Below are positions 44,498 through 54,067 of a DNA stretch of 64,000 nucleotides, piece after piece (positions within the stretch are counted from its first letter, which is position 1; the number at the start of each line of letters is the position of its first letter). A program made the position numbers and the translations under genes. Under the pieces are notes generated by a model that saw only the letters and a list, made by a program, of their open reading frames with translations, had not been told where the DNA came from and made no database searches. The DNA comes from Amycolatopsis sulphurea (GTDB lineage Bacteria; Actinomycetota; Actinomycetes; Mycobacteriales; Pseudonocardiaceae), in assembly GCF_002564045.1 (NCBI RefSeq), contig NZ_PDJK01000002.1, positions 62,001-126,000 on the forward strand. Reading direction: 5' to 3'.

Positions 44498-45946
44498 TCA
44501 GAGCGCCGAGGAGTTGGTCTCGAACTGACGCAGGGCCGCGGCCAGATCCGGGCGGACCCGCACCAGCAGCCGCGTGCCGTCGGCGACGTGCTCCTCCTCC
44601 AGCACCTCGCCTTCCGCGTGCGCACGGGCGACGAGCTCGCCGCGCGCGTAGGGCACCAGCACGTCCACCTGCCGGTCCGGCCGGGGCAACCGCTCCGCGA
44701 GTACCTCGGCCAGCTCGGTCATCCCGGCACCGGTGCGGGCGGACACCTGCACCGAGCCGGGCAGCGCGTGCCGCAGCCGGGCCAGGGTGACCTCGTCCGC
44801 GGAGTCCGCCTTGTTGATCACGAGCAGCTCTGGTGGCAGCGATTCCTTACGGCTGCGGGTGATCTCGCCGAGCACCTCGCGCACCGCGTTGACCTGGTCC
44901 TCCGGCACCGGATCGGCGCCGTCGACCACGTGCAGCAGCAGGTCGGCGTCGGCGGCCTCCTCCAGCGTGGACCGGAACGCGTCCACCAGCTGATGCGGCA
45001 GGTGCCGCACGAACCCGACGGTGTCGGTGAGGGTGAACGCGCGCCCGTCCGCCGTGCGCGAACGCCGGGTGGTCGGGTCGAGGGTGGCGAACAGCGCGTC
45101 CTCCACCAGCACCCCGGCCCCGGTCAGCGCGTTGAGCAGGCTCGACTTCCCGGCGTTGGTGTAGCCGACGATCGCCACGCTCGGCACCTCGTTGGCCAGC
45201 CGGCGGCCGCGCTTGGTCTCGCGGATGGTGTCCATCGCGGCGATCTCGCGGCGCAGCTTGGCCACGCGCTTGCCGATCCGCCGCCGGTCGGTCTCCAGCT
45301 TCGTCTCACCGGGACCGCGCAGGCCCACGCCGCCGTTCGCGCCGCCCGCACGGCCACCGGCCTGCCGGGACAGCGCCGAGCCCCAGCCCCGCAGCCGCGG
45401 GACCAGGTACTGCAGCTGGGCCAGCTCGACCTGGGCCTTGCCCTCCCGGGAACGGGCATGCTGGGCGAAGATGTCCAGGATCAGCGCGGTCCGGTCGATC
45501 ACCTTGACCTTGACCTTGTCCTCCAGCTGACGTAGCTGGCCGGGCGAGAGCTCCCCGTCGCAGACCACCGTGTCGGCGCCGGTGGCGACCACCACCTCGC
45601 GCAGCTCCCGCACCTTGCCGGAGCCGATGTAGGTCGCCGGGTCCGGCTTGGTGCGCCGCTGGACGAGCCCTTCGAGCACCTCGGAACCGGCCGTCTCGGC
45701 CAGCCTGGCCAGCTCGGCCAGCGAGGCCTCGGACTGCGCCGCGGTGCCCTCGGTCCACACCCCGACGAGCACGACGCGTTCCAGCCTCAGCTGCCGGTAC
45801 TCGACCTCGGTGACGTCTTCGAGTTCGGTGGACAGGCCCGCGATCCGGCGCAGGGAGGCGCGGTCTTCGAGCTCCATCTCGCCGACGGAGGGATCGTGGC
45901 CGGCGAAGTCGGTTTCGTTGGGATCGTTGTGGGTGAGTTCTGTCAT
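44498..45946 (-). CDS. hflX: Ribosome-associated GTPase HflX
   Basis: A 482-residue GTPase that splits stalled ribosomes. The N-terminal HflX domain (RLERVVLVGVWTEG, PDPATYIGSGKVRELR) is followed by the helical region and GVGLRGPGETKLETDRRRI, then the G domain with G1 GYTNAGKSSLLNAL near residue 265, DTVGFVRHLP as G3 and INKADSAD as G4. Longer than the E. coli protein through N- and C-terminal additions, as usual in actinomycetes. ATG at 45946. Mtb Rv2725c is in the same gene order next to dapF and miaA. Confidence 0.95.
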   Translation of the reverse strand: MTELTHNDPNETDFAGHDPSVGEMELEDRASLRRIAGLSTELEDVTEVEYRQLRLERVVLVGVWTEGTAAQSEASLAELARLAETAGSEVLEGLVQRRTKPDPATYIGSGKVRELREVVVATGADTVVCDGELSPGQLRQLEDKVKVKVIDRTALILDIFAQHARSREGKAQVELAQLQYLVPRLRGWGSALSRQAGGRAGGANGGVGLRGPGETKLETDRRRIGKRVAKLRREIAAMDTIRETKRGRRLANEVPSVAIVGYTNAGKSSLLNALTGAGVLVEDALFATLDPTTRRSRTADGRAFTLTDTVGFVRHLPHQLVDAFRSTLEEAADADLLLHVVDGADPVPEDQVNAVREVLGEITRSRKESLPPELLVINKADSADEVTLARLRHALPGSVQVSARTGAGMTELAEVLAERLPRPDRQVDVLVPYARGELVARAHAEGEVLEEEHVADGTRLLVRVRPDLAAALRQFETNSSAL

Positions 45947-45989
45947 CGTGCCTCCATGCTCCCACGATTCGGCGCGGGAGCCGAGCGGA

Positions 45990-46499
45990 TTACCGGCTGG
46001 GATAGATCGAGAGGTACACGGCGGTGCGGGCGGCGGCCGGATCCGGCGGCCGGGACTGGAACTCGTCGAGCAGCTCCGTGATCCGCCGGGTGAACTCCGT
46101 GACCTCGGCCGGCGCGAGCTGCAGCACCAGCCTGCTCGCGTCGACCTCGGCCGGTTCGGCCTCGGCCAGCTCGGCCAGGAAGGCCTCCAGCATCGCCTCG
46201 CCGACGGCGGCCGCGGCGGCCGCCGAATGGTTCGACAGGTGCCAGGAGAGGCCGGTCGAGCGGTACGGGATCTCCTTCGCCCCGCGCGTGCCGCGCCGCG
46301 GCGGGAGCGGGACCAGGAAACCGGTGTCCACCAGCCGCCGCACGTGGTGCAGCGTGGTCGCCGGATCGCGGCCGAGCCGCTGTGCCAGCTCCTGGTTGGT
46401 CATCGCCTCGAAGGAGGTCAGCCGGATGATGCGCAGGCGTATTCCGGAGGCGAGCGCGGCCGCCTCGGCTTCGGTGGAAGGTCGTTGTTTCCGCACCAC
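45990..46499 (-). CDS. ArsR-like winged-helix regulator
   Basis: A 169-residue regulator. LRIIRLTSFEAMTNQELAQRL and RDPATTLHHVRRLVDTGFL form the winged helix-turn-helix of the ArsR/HTH_20 type; the C-terminal half is helical (AMLEAFLAELAEAEPAEV) and may bind an effector. No metal-binding Cys. Divergent from an MFS exporter gene with 47 nt between, which contains a perfect inverted repeat, so it likely represses both itself and the exporter. Confidence 0.85.
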   Translation of the reverse strand: MVRKQRPSTEAEAAALASGIRLRIIRLTSFEAMTNQELAQRLGRDPATTLHHVRRLVDTGFLVPLPPRRGTRGAKEIPYRSTGLSWHLSNHSAAAAAAVGEAMLEAFLAELAEAEPAEVDASRLVLQLAPAEVTEFTRRITELLDEFQSRPPDPAAARTAVYLSIYPSR

Positions 46500-46520
46500 G
46501 CCCGCAGCCTAGTTCGCCCG

Positions 46521-46544
46521 AGTGATTGACACTTTCCAATCACT
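46521..46544. promoter_or_regulatory. Operator between the regulator and MFS genes
   Basis: Perfect inverted repeat AGTGATTG (46521-46528) and CAATCACT (46537-46544) with 8-nt spacer. It fills the space between the two divergent starts (46499 and 46547) and includes TTGACA (46526-46531), a consensus-like -35 hexamer. Binding of the adjacent regulator would block both promoters. Confidence 0.8.
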
Positions 46545-46546
46545 TG

Positions 46547-47827
46547 ATGACACTCGTTCAGGTGAGACCTGACTCGCTGCTGCGCCATCCCGGCTTCCGG
46601 CAGCTGTTCGCCGGCGACTCGGCGAGCCAGCTCGGCACCTTCGTCGGCATGACGGCGATCCCGCTGCTGGCCGCGGTCACGCTCGCCGCCACGCCGTTCG
46701 AGATGGGCCTGCTGACCACGGCCGAGACGCTGGGGTTCCTGCTCATCGGCCTGCCCGCCGGGGTGTGGGTGGACCGGCTGCGCAAGCGTTCGCTGATGCT
46801 GACCGCCGACCTGGTGCGCGGGGGCCTGCTGCTGAGCATCCCGATCGCGTGGTGGGCCGGGGTGCTGACCATGCCGCAGGTGCTGGTGATCGTCCTGCTC
46901 ACGAGTTTCGCCACGGTCTTCTTCGACGTCTCCTACCAGGCCTACCTCCCCGCGCTCGTGGGCCGCGAACGGCTCTTGGAGGGCAACGCGAAGCTGCAGG
47001 GCGTGCAGTCCTCCGCGCAGATCGCCGGGCCGAGCGTGGCCGGGGTGCTCGTCCAGTTCCTCGGCGCGGCGAGCACGGTCGTGCTGACCGGGGCCGGTTA
47101 TCTCGCCTCCGCGCTGTGCCTGTGGCGGATCCGCACGGTGGAACGGCGGCCCCCGCGGACCGGGCACGCACGGCTGGTGCCGCAGATGCTGGAGGGGCTC
47201 CGATTCGTCGCGGCCGATCGGCCCCTGCGCGCGATCGTCGCGTGCACCGCGACCGCGAACATGTTCGGCGCGGCCGCGCAGGCGGTGGAAGTGCTGTTCC
47301 TGACCCGCACGGCCGGGCTTTCCCCGGCCGAGGTCGGGATGCTGCTGGCGGTGGCCGGCGTCGGCGGGATCGGTGCCGCGCTGTGCGCCGGGCCGATCGT
47401 GCGATGGTTCGGGCAGGCGCGGTCGATCTGGCTGCTCCCGCTGCTGACCTGGCCGGGCGGCCTGCTGGTACCACTGGCCGGGCCGGGGTGGGGGCTGGTG
47501 CTCGCCGGTTTAGGGCTGGCCCTCACCGGATTCGGCGTGATCCTCTACAACATCGCGCAGGTTTCCTACCGCCAGGCGATCACCCCGGATCGGCTGCTCG
47601 GCCGGATGAACGCGAGCGTCCGGTTCGTGGTGTGGGGCGCGATGCCGCTGGGTGGGCTGCTGGGCGGCGCCCTCGGCGAAGGGCTCGGCCTGACCGGCGC
47701 GCTGTGGGTGGCTATGGCCGGGCAGACGGCCGGTGCGCTCTGGGTGGTCTGCTCGCCGTTGCGGCGCATGCGCGATCTTCCCGTCGCCGAAAAGGAAGCG
47801 CAGGAAACTGCTTTACCGACCGCCTAA
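46547..47827 (+). CDS. MFS-type multidrug exporter
   Basis: A 426-residue major facilitator protein with twelve predicted membrane helices. MFS hallmarks are the loop LPAGVWVDRLRKRSLML between helices 2 and 3 and the middle cytoplasmic loop before GLRFVAADRPLRAIV. It resembles the enterobactin-exporter-like MFS group of actinomycetes. ATG at 46547 is chosen; TTG at 46526 would sit in the operator. Likely exports a toxic compound sensed by the divergent regulator. Confidence 0.87.
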   Translation: MTLVQVRPDSLLRHPGFRQLFAGDSASQLGTFVGMTAIPLLAAVTLAATPFEMGLLTTAETLGFLLIGLPAGVWVDRLRKRSLMLTADLVRGGLLLSIPIAWWAGVLTMPQVLVIVLLTSFATVFFDVSYQAYLPALVGRERLLEGNAKLQGVQSSAQIAGPSVAGVLVQFLGAASTVVLTGAGYLASALCLWRIRTVERRPPRTGHARLVPQMLEGLRFVAADRPLRAIVACTATANMFGAAAQAVEVLFLTRTAGLSPAEVGMLLAVAGVGGIGAALCAGPIVRWFGQARSIWLLPLLTWPGGLLVPLAGPGWGLVLAGLGLALTGFGVILYNIAQVSYRQAITPDRLLGRMNASVRFVVWGAMPLGGLLGGALGEGLGLTGALWVAMAGQTAGALWVVCSPLRRMRDLPVAEKEAQETALPTA

Positions 47828-47837
47828 GGTCGGGTTC

Positions 47838-50354
47838 ATGAACGCCACTCCCGAGGTCCCGCGCAAGGTCGGTGTCGACGGACTCGAAGCCAAGTGGGTA
47901 CCGGTATGGGAGCACGACGGCGTCTACCGCTTCGACCGCGCGCAGAGCGACGTCTACTCGATCGACACCCCGCCGCTGACCGCGAGCGGGTCACTGCACA
48001 TCGGGCACGTCTTCTCCTACACGCACACCGACGTTCTCGCGCGCTACCAGCGGATGCGCGGGCGTTCGGTGTTCTATCCGGTCGGCTGGGACGACAACGG
48101 CCTGCCCACCGAACGCCGGGTGCAGCACCACTTCGGCGTGCGCTGCGAACCGGCCCTGCCCTACGACCCGTCGTTCATCCCGCCGGAAAGGCCGGGCAAG
48201 GCCGTGATTCCGGTGTCCCGGCGGACCTTCGTGGAGCTGTGCCGCGAACTGTCCGAAAAGGACGAGAAGGTCTTCGAGGAGGTCTGGCGCCGGATCGGGC
48301 TGTCCGTGGACTGGACGCTGGCCTACCAGACCATCGACCCGTCGACCACGCAGATCTCGCAACGCGCGTTCCTGCGCAACCTCGCCCGGGGTGAGGCCTA
48401 CCAGTCCGAAGCACCGACGCTGTGGGACGTCACCTTCCGCACCGCGGTCGCGCAAGCCGAACTCGAAGATCGCGAACGTCCTGGGGCATACCACGATCTG
48501 GCGTTCACCACCGCCGACGGCGCGGAGGTGCTGATCTCCACGACCCGTCCCGAGCTGCTCCCCGCCTGCGTCGCCCTCGTGACGCACCCGGACGACGAGC
48601 GGTATCGCCGTCTCGCCGGGCAGACCGTGCGCACCCCGTTGTTCGGCACCGAAGTGCCGGTACACGCGCATCACCTGGCCGATCCGGAGAAGGGCACCGG
48701 CATCGCGATGGTGTGCACCTTCGGCGACACCACCGACGTGACGTGGTGGCGTGCGCTGCAGCTGGACACCCGGCCGGTCCTCGGACGGGACGGGCGATTC
48801 CGGCCCGAAGCACCGCATGGGGTGTCCGCCGAGGCGTACGCGCCGCTGGCCGGCAAGACTGTCCACACTGGACGGCAGATCCTGGTGGACAGGTTGCGGG
48901 AGACCGGTGCGCTGCGTGGGGAACCACGGCCGATCACGCATCCGGTGAAGTTCTACGAGAAGGGCGACAAGCCGCTCGAAATCGTCACCAGCCGGCAGTG
49001 GTACCTGCGCAACGGCGGACGCGACGAGGCCCTGCGCGCGAAACTGCTCGGCCGTGGCGAGGAGCTGAACTGGGTGCCGCCGCACATGCAGGTCCGGTAC
49101 CGCAGCTGGGTGGAGGGGCTCACGAGCGACTGGCTGATCAGCCGTCAGCGGTTCTTCGGGGTGCCGATTCCGGTCTGGTATCCACTCGACGAGCACGGCG
49201 AGCCCGATCACGACGCCGTGCTCACCCCGGACGACGCGAGCCTGCCGGTGGACCCGAGCACCGACGTGCCACCCGGGTACACCGAGGCGCAGCGCGACGT
49301 GCCCGGCGGGTTCACCGCCGAGCCGGACGTGATGGACACCTGGGCCACCTCGTCGCTGACCCCGCAGATCGCCGGCCGCTGGAGCCTGGACGACGACCTG
49401 TTCCGCCGGGTCTTCCCGTACTCGCTGCGGCCGCAGGCGCACGAGATCATCCGGACCTGGCTGTTCTCCACGGCCGTGCGCGCGGAGCTGGAAGAAGGCG
49501 TCCTGCCGTGGCGGGACGCGGTGATCTCCGGCTGGGTGCTCGATCCGGACCGGAAGAAGATGTCGAAATCGACAGGCAACGTGGTGACCCCGGCCGATCT
49601 GCTCGACCGGCACGGGTCCGACGCGGTGCGGTACTGGGCGGCGAGCGCCCGCCCCGGCGTGGACACGGCGGTCGACGAGGGACAGATGAAGGTCGGCCGA
49701 CGGCTCGCGATGAAGTTGTTGAACGTCAGCCGGTTCGTGCTCGGGCTCGGGCTGCCCGCCGCGGATGCGGTCGCCACGGAGGCGCTGGACCGGTCGGTGC
49801 TCGCCGCGCTGGGCCGGGTGATCACCGAGGCGACCGCGGCGTTCGAGGCGCTCGACCAGGCCCGGGCACTGCAGGTGACCGAGACGTTCTTCTGGACCTT
49901 CTGCGACGACTACGTCGAACTGGTGAAAGGCCGCGCGTACGGCGACCGAGGGGAGTCAGCAGCCGAATCAGCCCGGGCTGCGCTGACGACGGCGCTCTCC
50001 GCGCTGGTTCGGATGCTCGCGCCGGTGCTGCCGTTCGCAGCCGAGGAAGTGTGGTCGTGGTGGCAAGAGGGTTCCGTGCACCGCGCGCCCTGGCCGACCG
50101 CTCCCGGCGGGGACGGTGATCCCGCGCTGCTGCCGCTCGCCGGCTCGGTCATCGGCGCCGTGCGCCGGGCGAAGACCGACGCGAAGGTGTCGATGCGCTC
50201 CCCGGTAGACGAACTCGTGGTGACCGCTCCGGCCGGCTCGCTCACCGGCTTCGCCGAGGTGGCCGATGACGTCCGGATCGCCGGAGTGGTCACGTCCATG
50301 GCCACCCGCGAAGGCGACCTTGCCGTGAAGGTGACACTCAGCGGCGCGCGCTGA
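47838..50354 (+). CDS. valS: Valyl-tRNA synthetase (archaeal-like form)
   Basis: An 838-residue class I aminoacyl-tRNA synthetase charging tRNA-Val. The HIGH motif is in SGSLHIGHVFSYTHTD near residue 45, the editing domain (LISTTRPELLPACVALVTHP) near 230-400, and KMSKSTGNVVTP near 575. It lacks the C-terminal coiled-coil arm of typical bacterial ValS and has the PVGWDDNGLPTERRV form seen in archaeal-type enzymes. ATG at 47838 is 10 nt after the MFS stop. Actinomycetes often have another valS beside folC, so this may be the only or a second copy. Confidence 0.9.
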   Translation: MNATPEVPRKVGVDGLEAKWVPVWEHDGVYRFDRAQSDVYSIDTPPLTASGSLHIGHVFSYTHTDVLARYQRMRGRSVFYPVGWDDNGLPTERRVQHHFGVRCEPALPYDPSFIPPERPGKAVIPVSRRTFVELCRELSEKDEKVFEEVWRRIGLSVDWTLAYQTIDPSTTQISQRAFLRNLARGEAYQSEAPTLWDVTFRTAVAQAELEDRERPGAYHDLAFTTADGAEVLISTTRPELLPACVALVTHPDDERYRRLAGQTVRTPLFGTEVPVHAHHLADPEKGTGIAMVCTFGDTTDVTWWRALQLDTRPVLGRDGRFRPEAPHGVSAEAYAPLAGKTVHTGRQILVDRLRETGALRGEPRPITHPVKFYEKGDKPLEIVTSRQWYLRNGGRDEALRAKLLGRGEELNWVPPHMQVRYRSWVEGLTSDWLISRQRFFGVPIPVWYPLDEHGEPDHDAVLTPDDASLPVDPSTDVPPGYTEAQRDVPGGFTAEPDVMDTWATSSLTPQIAGRWSLDDDLFRRVFPYSLRPQAHEIIRTWLFSTAVRAELEEGVLPWRDAVISGWVLDPDRKKMSKSTGNVVTPADLLDRHGSDAVRYWAASARPGVDTAVDEGQMKVGRRLAMKLLNVSRFVLGLGLPAADAVATEALDRSVLAALGRVITEATAAFEALDQARALQVTETFFWTFCDDYVELVKGRAYGDRGESAAESARAALTTALSALVRMLAPVLPFAAEEVWSWWQEGSVHRAPWPTAPGGDGDPALLPLAGSVIGAVRRAKTDAKVSMRSPVDELVVTAPAGSLTGFAEVADDVRIAGVVTSMATREGDLAVKVTLSGAR

Positions 50355-50358
50355 GGCT

Positions 50359-50375
50359 GTGAAGGGGCCCTTCAC
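50359..50375. repeat. GTGAAGGGGCCCTTCAC palindrome, left of element A
   Basis: Exact 17-nt core, five nt past the valS stop at a convergent junction. It is followed by GGACTCAGCGTCC, a variant of the linker seen at 6.6 kb. Confidence 0.9.
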
Positions 50376-50384
50376 GGACTCAGC

Positions 50385-50670
50385 GTCCAGGGTGTCGGCA
50401 AAGTCGGTGTGAGGGGCCCTGCGCAGACTGCGGAGGTCTGTGAAGGTCCGTGAAGGGACCCTTCACGGACTCTGAAGCTGTGAAGGGGCCCTTCACAGAC
50501 CCGAGACAGGTCCGGCGCACAGCGCGAGGTGGTCGCGCCTCGAATAGCTCCGCATCGTCCGTTGCCGGGCGTGATCGACGAAGAGGGCAGGCGCCATCGA
50601 TGATGACGCGGCAGCCACGGCTCACTCTGCTGATCACGGGTCCTCGACCAACTTTGCCGGAACCCTGGCC
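50385..50670. mobile_element. MITE-like element, copy A (286 bp)
   Basis: Bounded by 23-nt imperfect inverted repeats: GTCCAGGGTGTCGGCAAAGT... (50385-50407) and ...ACTTTGCCGGAACCCTGGCC (50648-50670). The interior carries two cores GTGAAGGGACCCTTCAC (50450-50466) and GTGAAGGGGCCCTTCAC (50480-50496), about 100 nt not found in copy B (50510-50612), and a shared GCAGCCACGGCTCWCTCTGC segment. No coding frame of note. Non-autonomous mobility is inferred from structure. Confidence 0.7.
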
Positions 50671-50679
50671 TCAAAGTCC

Positions 50680-50726
50680 GTGAAGGGGCCCTTCACAGCC
50701 TCTGAGTCTGTGAAGGGCCCCTTCAC
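50680..50726. repeat. Paired GTGAAGGGSCCCTTCAC palindromes right of element A
   Basis: Cores at 50680-50696 and 50710-50726 joined by AGCCTCTGAGTCT. The second core contains the dapF stop codon (TGA at 50725-50723 on the minus strand), so the end of that gene is set by the repeat. Confidence 0.92.
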
Positions 50727-51562
50727 AGACCGCCGGGAGCGCCCGCCGCGGCCCACCAGGCCTCGTCCAGCTCACCGTGCGCGACGATCTCCGCCGGGCC
50801 GGTGAGCGTGGCCGCGCCGCGCTCCACGGTGACCAGCACCCGGCCGCCAGGGATGTCCACACTGGCCTCCCCGGCGTCGGTGCCGGCCAGGTGCAGGGTG
50901 GCGGCGACGGCGGCCACCGTGCCGGTGCCGCAGGCACGGGTCTCCCCCACGCCGCGTTCGTGCACGCGCATCCGCAACGCGCCCTCGCCGAGCACGTTGA
51001 CGAACTCCAGGTTCACCCCGGACGGGAACACGTCGTGGTCGTACTCGGGCTGCTCACGCAGGTCGAGCCCGGCCACGTCGTCGTCCAGCGCGGTCACCAG
51101 GTGCGGGTTCCCGACGTCGACGGCCACCCCGGAGAACGGCCGCCCGGCGACCATCGTGACCGAGGTGCCGGTGATCGTGGCCGGTCCCATGTGGACGGTG
51201 ACGGAACGGTCCGGGTGCACCACGACCGGCCGGTCGCCGGCGCGGGAGCCCACGGTGAACTCGCCCTGCTCGGCGAGGCCTGCGTCGACCAGGTGACGGG
51301 CGAAGACCCGCACTCCGTTGCCGCACATCTCCGCGATCGAACCGTCCGCGTTGCGGTAGTCCATGAACCATTCGCCCGCCGACTCCACGCCGAGCGCGCT
51401 CGCCCGCACCACGCGCAGCACGCCGTCCGCGCCGAGGCCGCGCCGGCGGTCGCACAGCGCGGCGACCCGCTCCGGAGTCAGGTCCAGCCGCGCGGAAGGG
51501 TCGGGCAGCAGCACGAAGTCGTTCTGCGTGCCGTGGCCCTTCAGGAACTCGATACCGCCCAT
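50723..51562 (-). CDS. dapF: Diaminopimelate epimerase
   Basis: A 279-residue PLP-independent racemase that converts LL- to meso-diaminopimelate for lysine and peptidoglycan. The two catalytic Cys are in [13 protein letters not shown] near residue 85 and [14 protein letters not shown] near 225. [16 protein letters not shown] at the N-terminus is the family start. Its last residues and stop fall within the GTGAAGGG palindrome. Next to miaA (10-nt gap) in the order miaA-dapF, as in Mtb Rv2727c-Rv2726c. Confidence 0.95.
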   Translation of the reverse strand: MGGIEFLKGHGTQNDFVLLPDPSARLDLTPERVAALCDRRRGLGADGVLRVVRASALGVESAGEWFMDYRNADGSIAEMCGNGVRVFARHLVDAGLAEQGEFTVGSRAGDRPVVVHPDRSVTVHMGPATITGTSVTMVAGRPFSGVAVDVGNPHLVTALDDDVAGLDLREQPEYDHDVFPSGVNLEFVNVLGEGALRMRVHERGVGETRACGTGTVAAVAATLHLAGTDAGEASVDIPGGRVLVTVERGAATLTGPAEIVAHGELDEAWWAAAGAPGGL

Positions 51563-51571
51563 CGGACCAGT

Positions 51572-52492
51572 TTACTGGGCCAGCGCGGCGAGAACCCGCG
51601 CGGCCAGGTCTGCTTCGCCACCGTCGAACCAGCGGATCCGCTTGTCCCGGCGGAACCACGAACGCTGCCTGCGCACGAACCGGCGGGTGGCCTGCGCGGT
51701 CGCCGCCGCGGCCGCCGCGAAGTCCTCCGCACCGTCCAGCTCCGCGAGCACCTGCTGGTAGCCGAGCGCCCGCGAAGCGGTCTTGCCCTCGCGCAGCCCA
51801 CGGCCGGCCAGCTCGCGTACTTCGGCGACAAGACCGGCCTCGAACATTCGCTCGACCCGCAGGTCGACTCGCTCGTCGAGAGCGGCGGGCTCGCGATCCA
51901 CACCGATCAGCACGGTGCCGTACCGGGCCGGTCCCGGCTTCGGCAGATTCGCCGAGAACGGTTCGCCGGTCAGCTCGATGACCTCCAGCGCCCGCACGAT
52001 GCGGCGGGTGTTCGTGGGCAGGATCGCGGCCGCGGCCGCCGGGTCCCGCTCCGCCAGCCGCGCATGCAACGCGGCGGTGCCGAGGTCGGCCGCCTCGGCG
52101 TCGAGCCGGGCGCGGATCGCCGGATCGGTGCCGGGGAAGCGCAGGTCGTCGAGCACCGCCTGCACGTACAGGCCGGAGCCGCCGGCCAGCACCGGTACCC
52201 GGCCCTGGGCACGGATCCGCTCGATGGTGGCCCGGGCGTCGCGCTGGTAGGCGGCGACCGACGCGGTTTCGGTCACGTCGAGGACGTCGAGCAGGTGGTG
52301 GGGCACCCCCTGGCGTTCCTCCGGGGTCGCCTTGGCCGTGCCGATGTCCATCCCGCGGTAGAGCTGCAGCGCGTCCGCGTTCACCACTTCGCCGCCGAGC
52401 GCCCGCGCCAGCCGGACGGCCAGCGCCGTCTTCCCGGTGGCGGTGGGGCCGACGACGGCCACCGGGACGGGCGGTTGAGCGGGGCTGATCAC
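51572..52492 (-). CDS. miaA: tRNA dimethylallyltransferase
   Basis: A 306-residue enzyme that adds a dimethylallyl group to A37 of tRNAs reading UNN codons; MiaB then methylthiolates the product. The P-loop [12 protein letters not shown] is at residues 14-25, followed by [17 protein letters not shown] and [18 protein letters not shown] at 52492 fits the family N-terminus, though the ribosome site is weak. The much longer open frame beyond it is antisense to the DUF349 gene. Confidence 0.94.
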   Translation of the reverse strand: MISPAQPPVPVAVVGPTATGKTALAVRLARALGGEVVNADALQLYRGMDIGTAKATPEERQGVPHHLLDVLDVTETASVAAYQRDARATIERIRAQGRVPVLAGGSGLYVQAVLDDLRFPGTDPAIRARLDAEAADLGTAALHARLAERDPAAAAAILPTNTRRIVRALEVIELTGEPFSANLPKPGPARYGTVLIGVDREPAALDERVDLRVERMFEAGLVAEVRELAGRGLREGKTASRALGYQQVLAELDGAEDFAAAAAATAQATRRFVRRQRSWFRRDKRIRWFDGGEADLAARVLAALAQ

Positions 52493-52708
52493 GGTGGCGA
52501 AGGGTACCCGGGCGGGTCCGGGCACGGGCACGGAGCGCCACGGAGAAGTAGGATCAACGCCTTCGGGCAGCTCACCAGTACCACGGCGGGCGCTGAGCTG
52601 CTTGAATGCCGCTGGGGCACCTTGCCCCCGCACGAGAAGCGCAACCCGGCCCCGCTCCCGCGGCGGGGCGCCCGCAGCTGCGGGCGTACAGGCGATAAGG
52701 AGCCTGCG

Positions 52709-54022
52709 ATGGCCCAGGAGAACACGTCCCCCGGCACCCCGGCGCCACACCCGGTGCCGCACGCGCACAGCGCTGGCCATGCCGCACCGTCCGTGCCGCC
52801 CGCCGAACCCACCCCGGCCACGTGGGGACGGGTCGACGAGGAGGGCACCGTCTACGTCTTCACCGCCGAAGGCGAGCGGACCGTCGGGGTCTGGCAGGCC
52901 GGTACGCCCGAGGAGGGGCTGCTGCACTACGCCCGCCGCTTCGACGACGTGCGGACCGAGGTGGAGCTGCTCGAAACCCGGCTGAACTCCGGGGCCGGCG
53001 ACCCGAAGCACGCGCTGACCAGCGCGACCCAGATCCGGGACGGGCTGGGTGAGGCCGCCGTGGTCGGCGATCTCACCGCGCTGGCCGCCCGGATCGAGTA
53101 CGTGATCGGGGTCGCGGAGAAAGCGCTGGCCGCCGTCAAGCAGGAGCGCGAGCAGGCGCGGACCGCGGCCATCGCCCGTAAGCAGGCGCTGGCCGACGAG
53201 GCGGAGAAGATCGCCGCCGAATCCACGCAGTGGAAGGTCGCGGGCGACCGGCTGCGCTCGATCCTGGACGAGTGGAAGACGGTCAAGGGCGTCGACCGCA
53301 AGACCGACGACGAGCTGTGGAAGCGGTTCTCGAAGGCGCGCGAATCGTTCAACCGGCGTCGTGGCTCGCATTTCGCCGAGCTGGACAAGCAGCGGGCGAG
53401 CGCGAAGCACCGCAAGGAAGAGCTGATCGCCGAGGCCGAGGCGCTGTCCGATTCGGACGACTGGGGCGCCACCGCGGGCCGGTACAAGGACCTGATGGCC
53501 GAGTGGAAGGCCGCCGGCCGGGCTCCGAAGGACAGCGACGAAGCGCTGTGGCAGCGCTTCCGCGCGGCGCAGGACGCGTTCTTCGCACGCCGTTCCGCGG
53601 TGTTCTCGGAACGGGACGCGGAGTTCGCCGGCAACGCCACGCGCAAGGAAGAACTCCTGGTCGAGGCCGAGAAGATCGACGCCGGGGCGAACCTCGAAGC
53701 GGCGAAGTCCGCACTGCGCCGGATCCAGGAGCAGTGGGACGAGATCGGCAAGGTGCCCCGCGAGCGGATCCGCGAGCTGGACGGCCGGCTGAAGGCCGTG
53801 CAGGACAAGGTGAAGTCGGCCGAGGACAGCCGCTGGCGCCGCACCGACCCGGAGGCACAGGCGCGCGCCGCGCAGTTCCGTGAACGCGTGGAGCAGTTCG
53901 AAGCCCAGGCCGAGAAGGCCCGCGCGGCCGGCGACGAACGCCGTGCGAAGAAGGCCGACGAGCAGGCCGCGCAGTGGCGCGAGTGGTTGAAGGCCGCCGA
54001 AGCCGCCGTCGCGGACCGCTGA
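52709..54022 (+). CDS. DUF349-repeat protein (Rv2731-like)
   Basis: A 437-residue, highly charged helical protein. After a His/Pro/Ala-rich N-terminal 40 residues and a small beta segment ([21 protein letters not shown]), it has long helices and about four DUF349 units, each with a W-x-x-A/V pattern such as [38 protein letters not shown] and [23 protein letters not shown] at 52709 with AAGGAG 6 nt upstream. Function is unknown; coiled-coil scaffolding or nucleic-acid binding is possible. Same place as Mtb Rv2731. Confidence 0.88.
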   Translation: MAQENTSPGTPAPHPVPHAHSAGHAAPSVPPAEPTPATWGRVDEEGTVYVFTAEGERTVGVWQAGTPEEGLLHYARRFDDVRTEVELLETRLNSGAGDPKHALTSATQIRDGLGEAAVVGDLTALAARIEYVIGVAEKALAAVKQEREQARTAAIARKQALADEAEKIAAESTQWKVAGDRLRSILDEWKTVKGVDRKTDDELWKRFSKARESFNRRRGSHFAELDKQRASAKHRKEELIAEAEALSDSDDWGATAGRYKDLMAEWKAAGRAPKDSDEALWQRFRAAQDAFFARRSAVFSERDAEFAGNATRKEELLVEAEKIDAGANLEAAKSALRRIQEQWDEIGKVPRERIRELDGRLKAVQDKVKSAEDSRWRRTDPEAQARAAQFRERVEQFEAQAEKARAAGDERRAKKADEQAAQWREWLKAAEAAVADR

Positions 54023-54041
54023 GGGGTCCCCGCTTAACGCT

Positions 54042-54058
54042 GTGAAGGGGCCCTTCAC
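54042..54058. repeat. GTGAAGGGGCCCTTCAC palindrome, left of element B
   Basis: Exact core 20 nt past the DUF349 gene stop, followed by GGACTCTGAGTCC, the palindromic linker of the family. Confidence 0.92.
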
Positions 54059-54067
54059 GGACTCTGA

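Noticed and set aside
50355..50722. Small protein genes with KGPFTDS phrases
   Set aside because: The phrase is a translation of the GTGAAGGGNCCCTTCAC core and recurs in every frame crossing a repeat.
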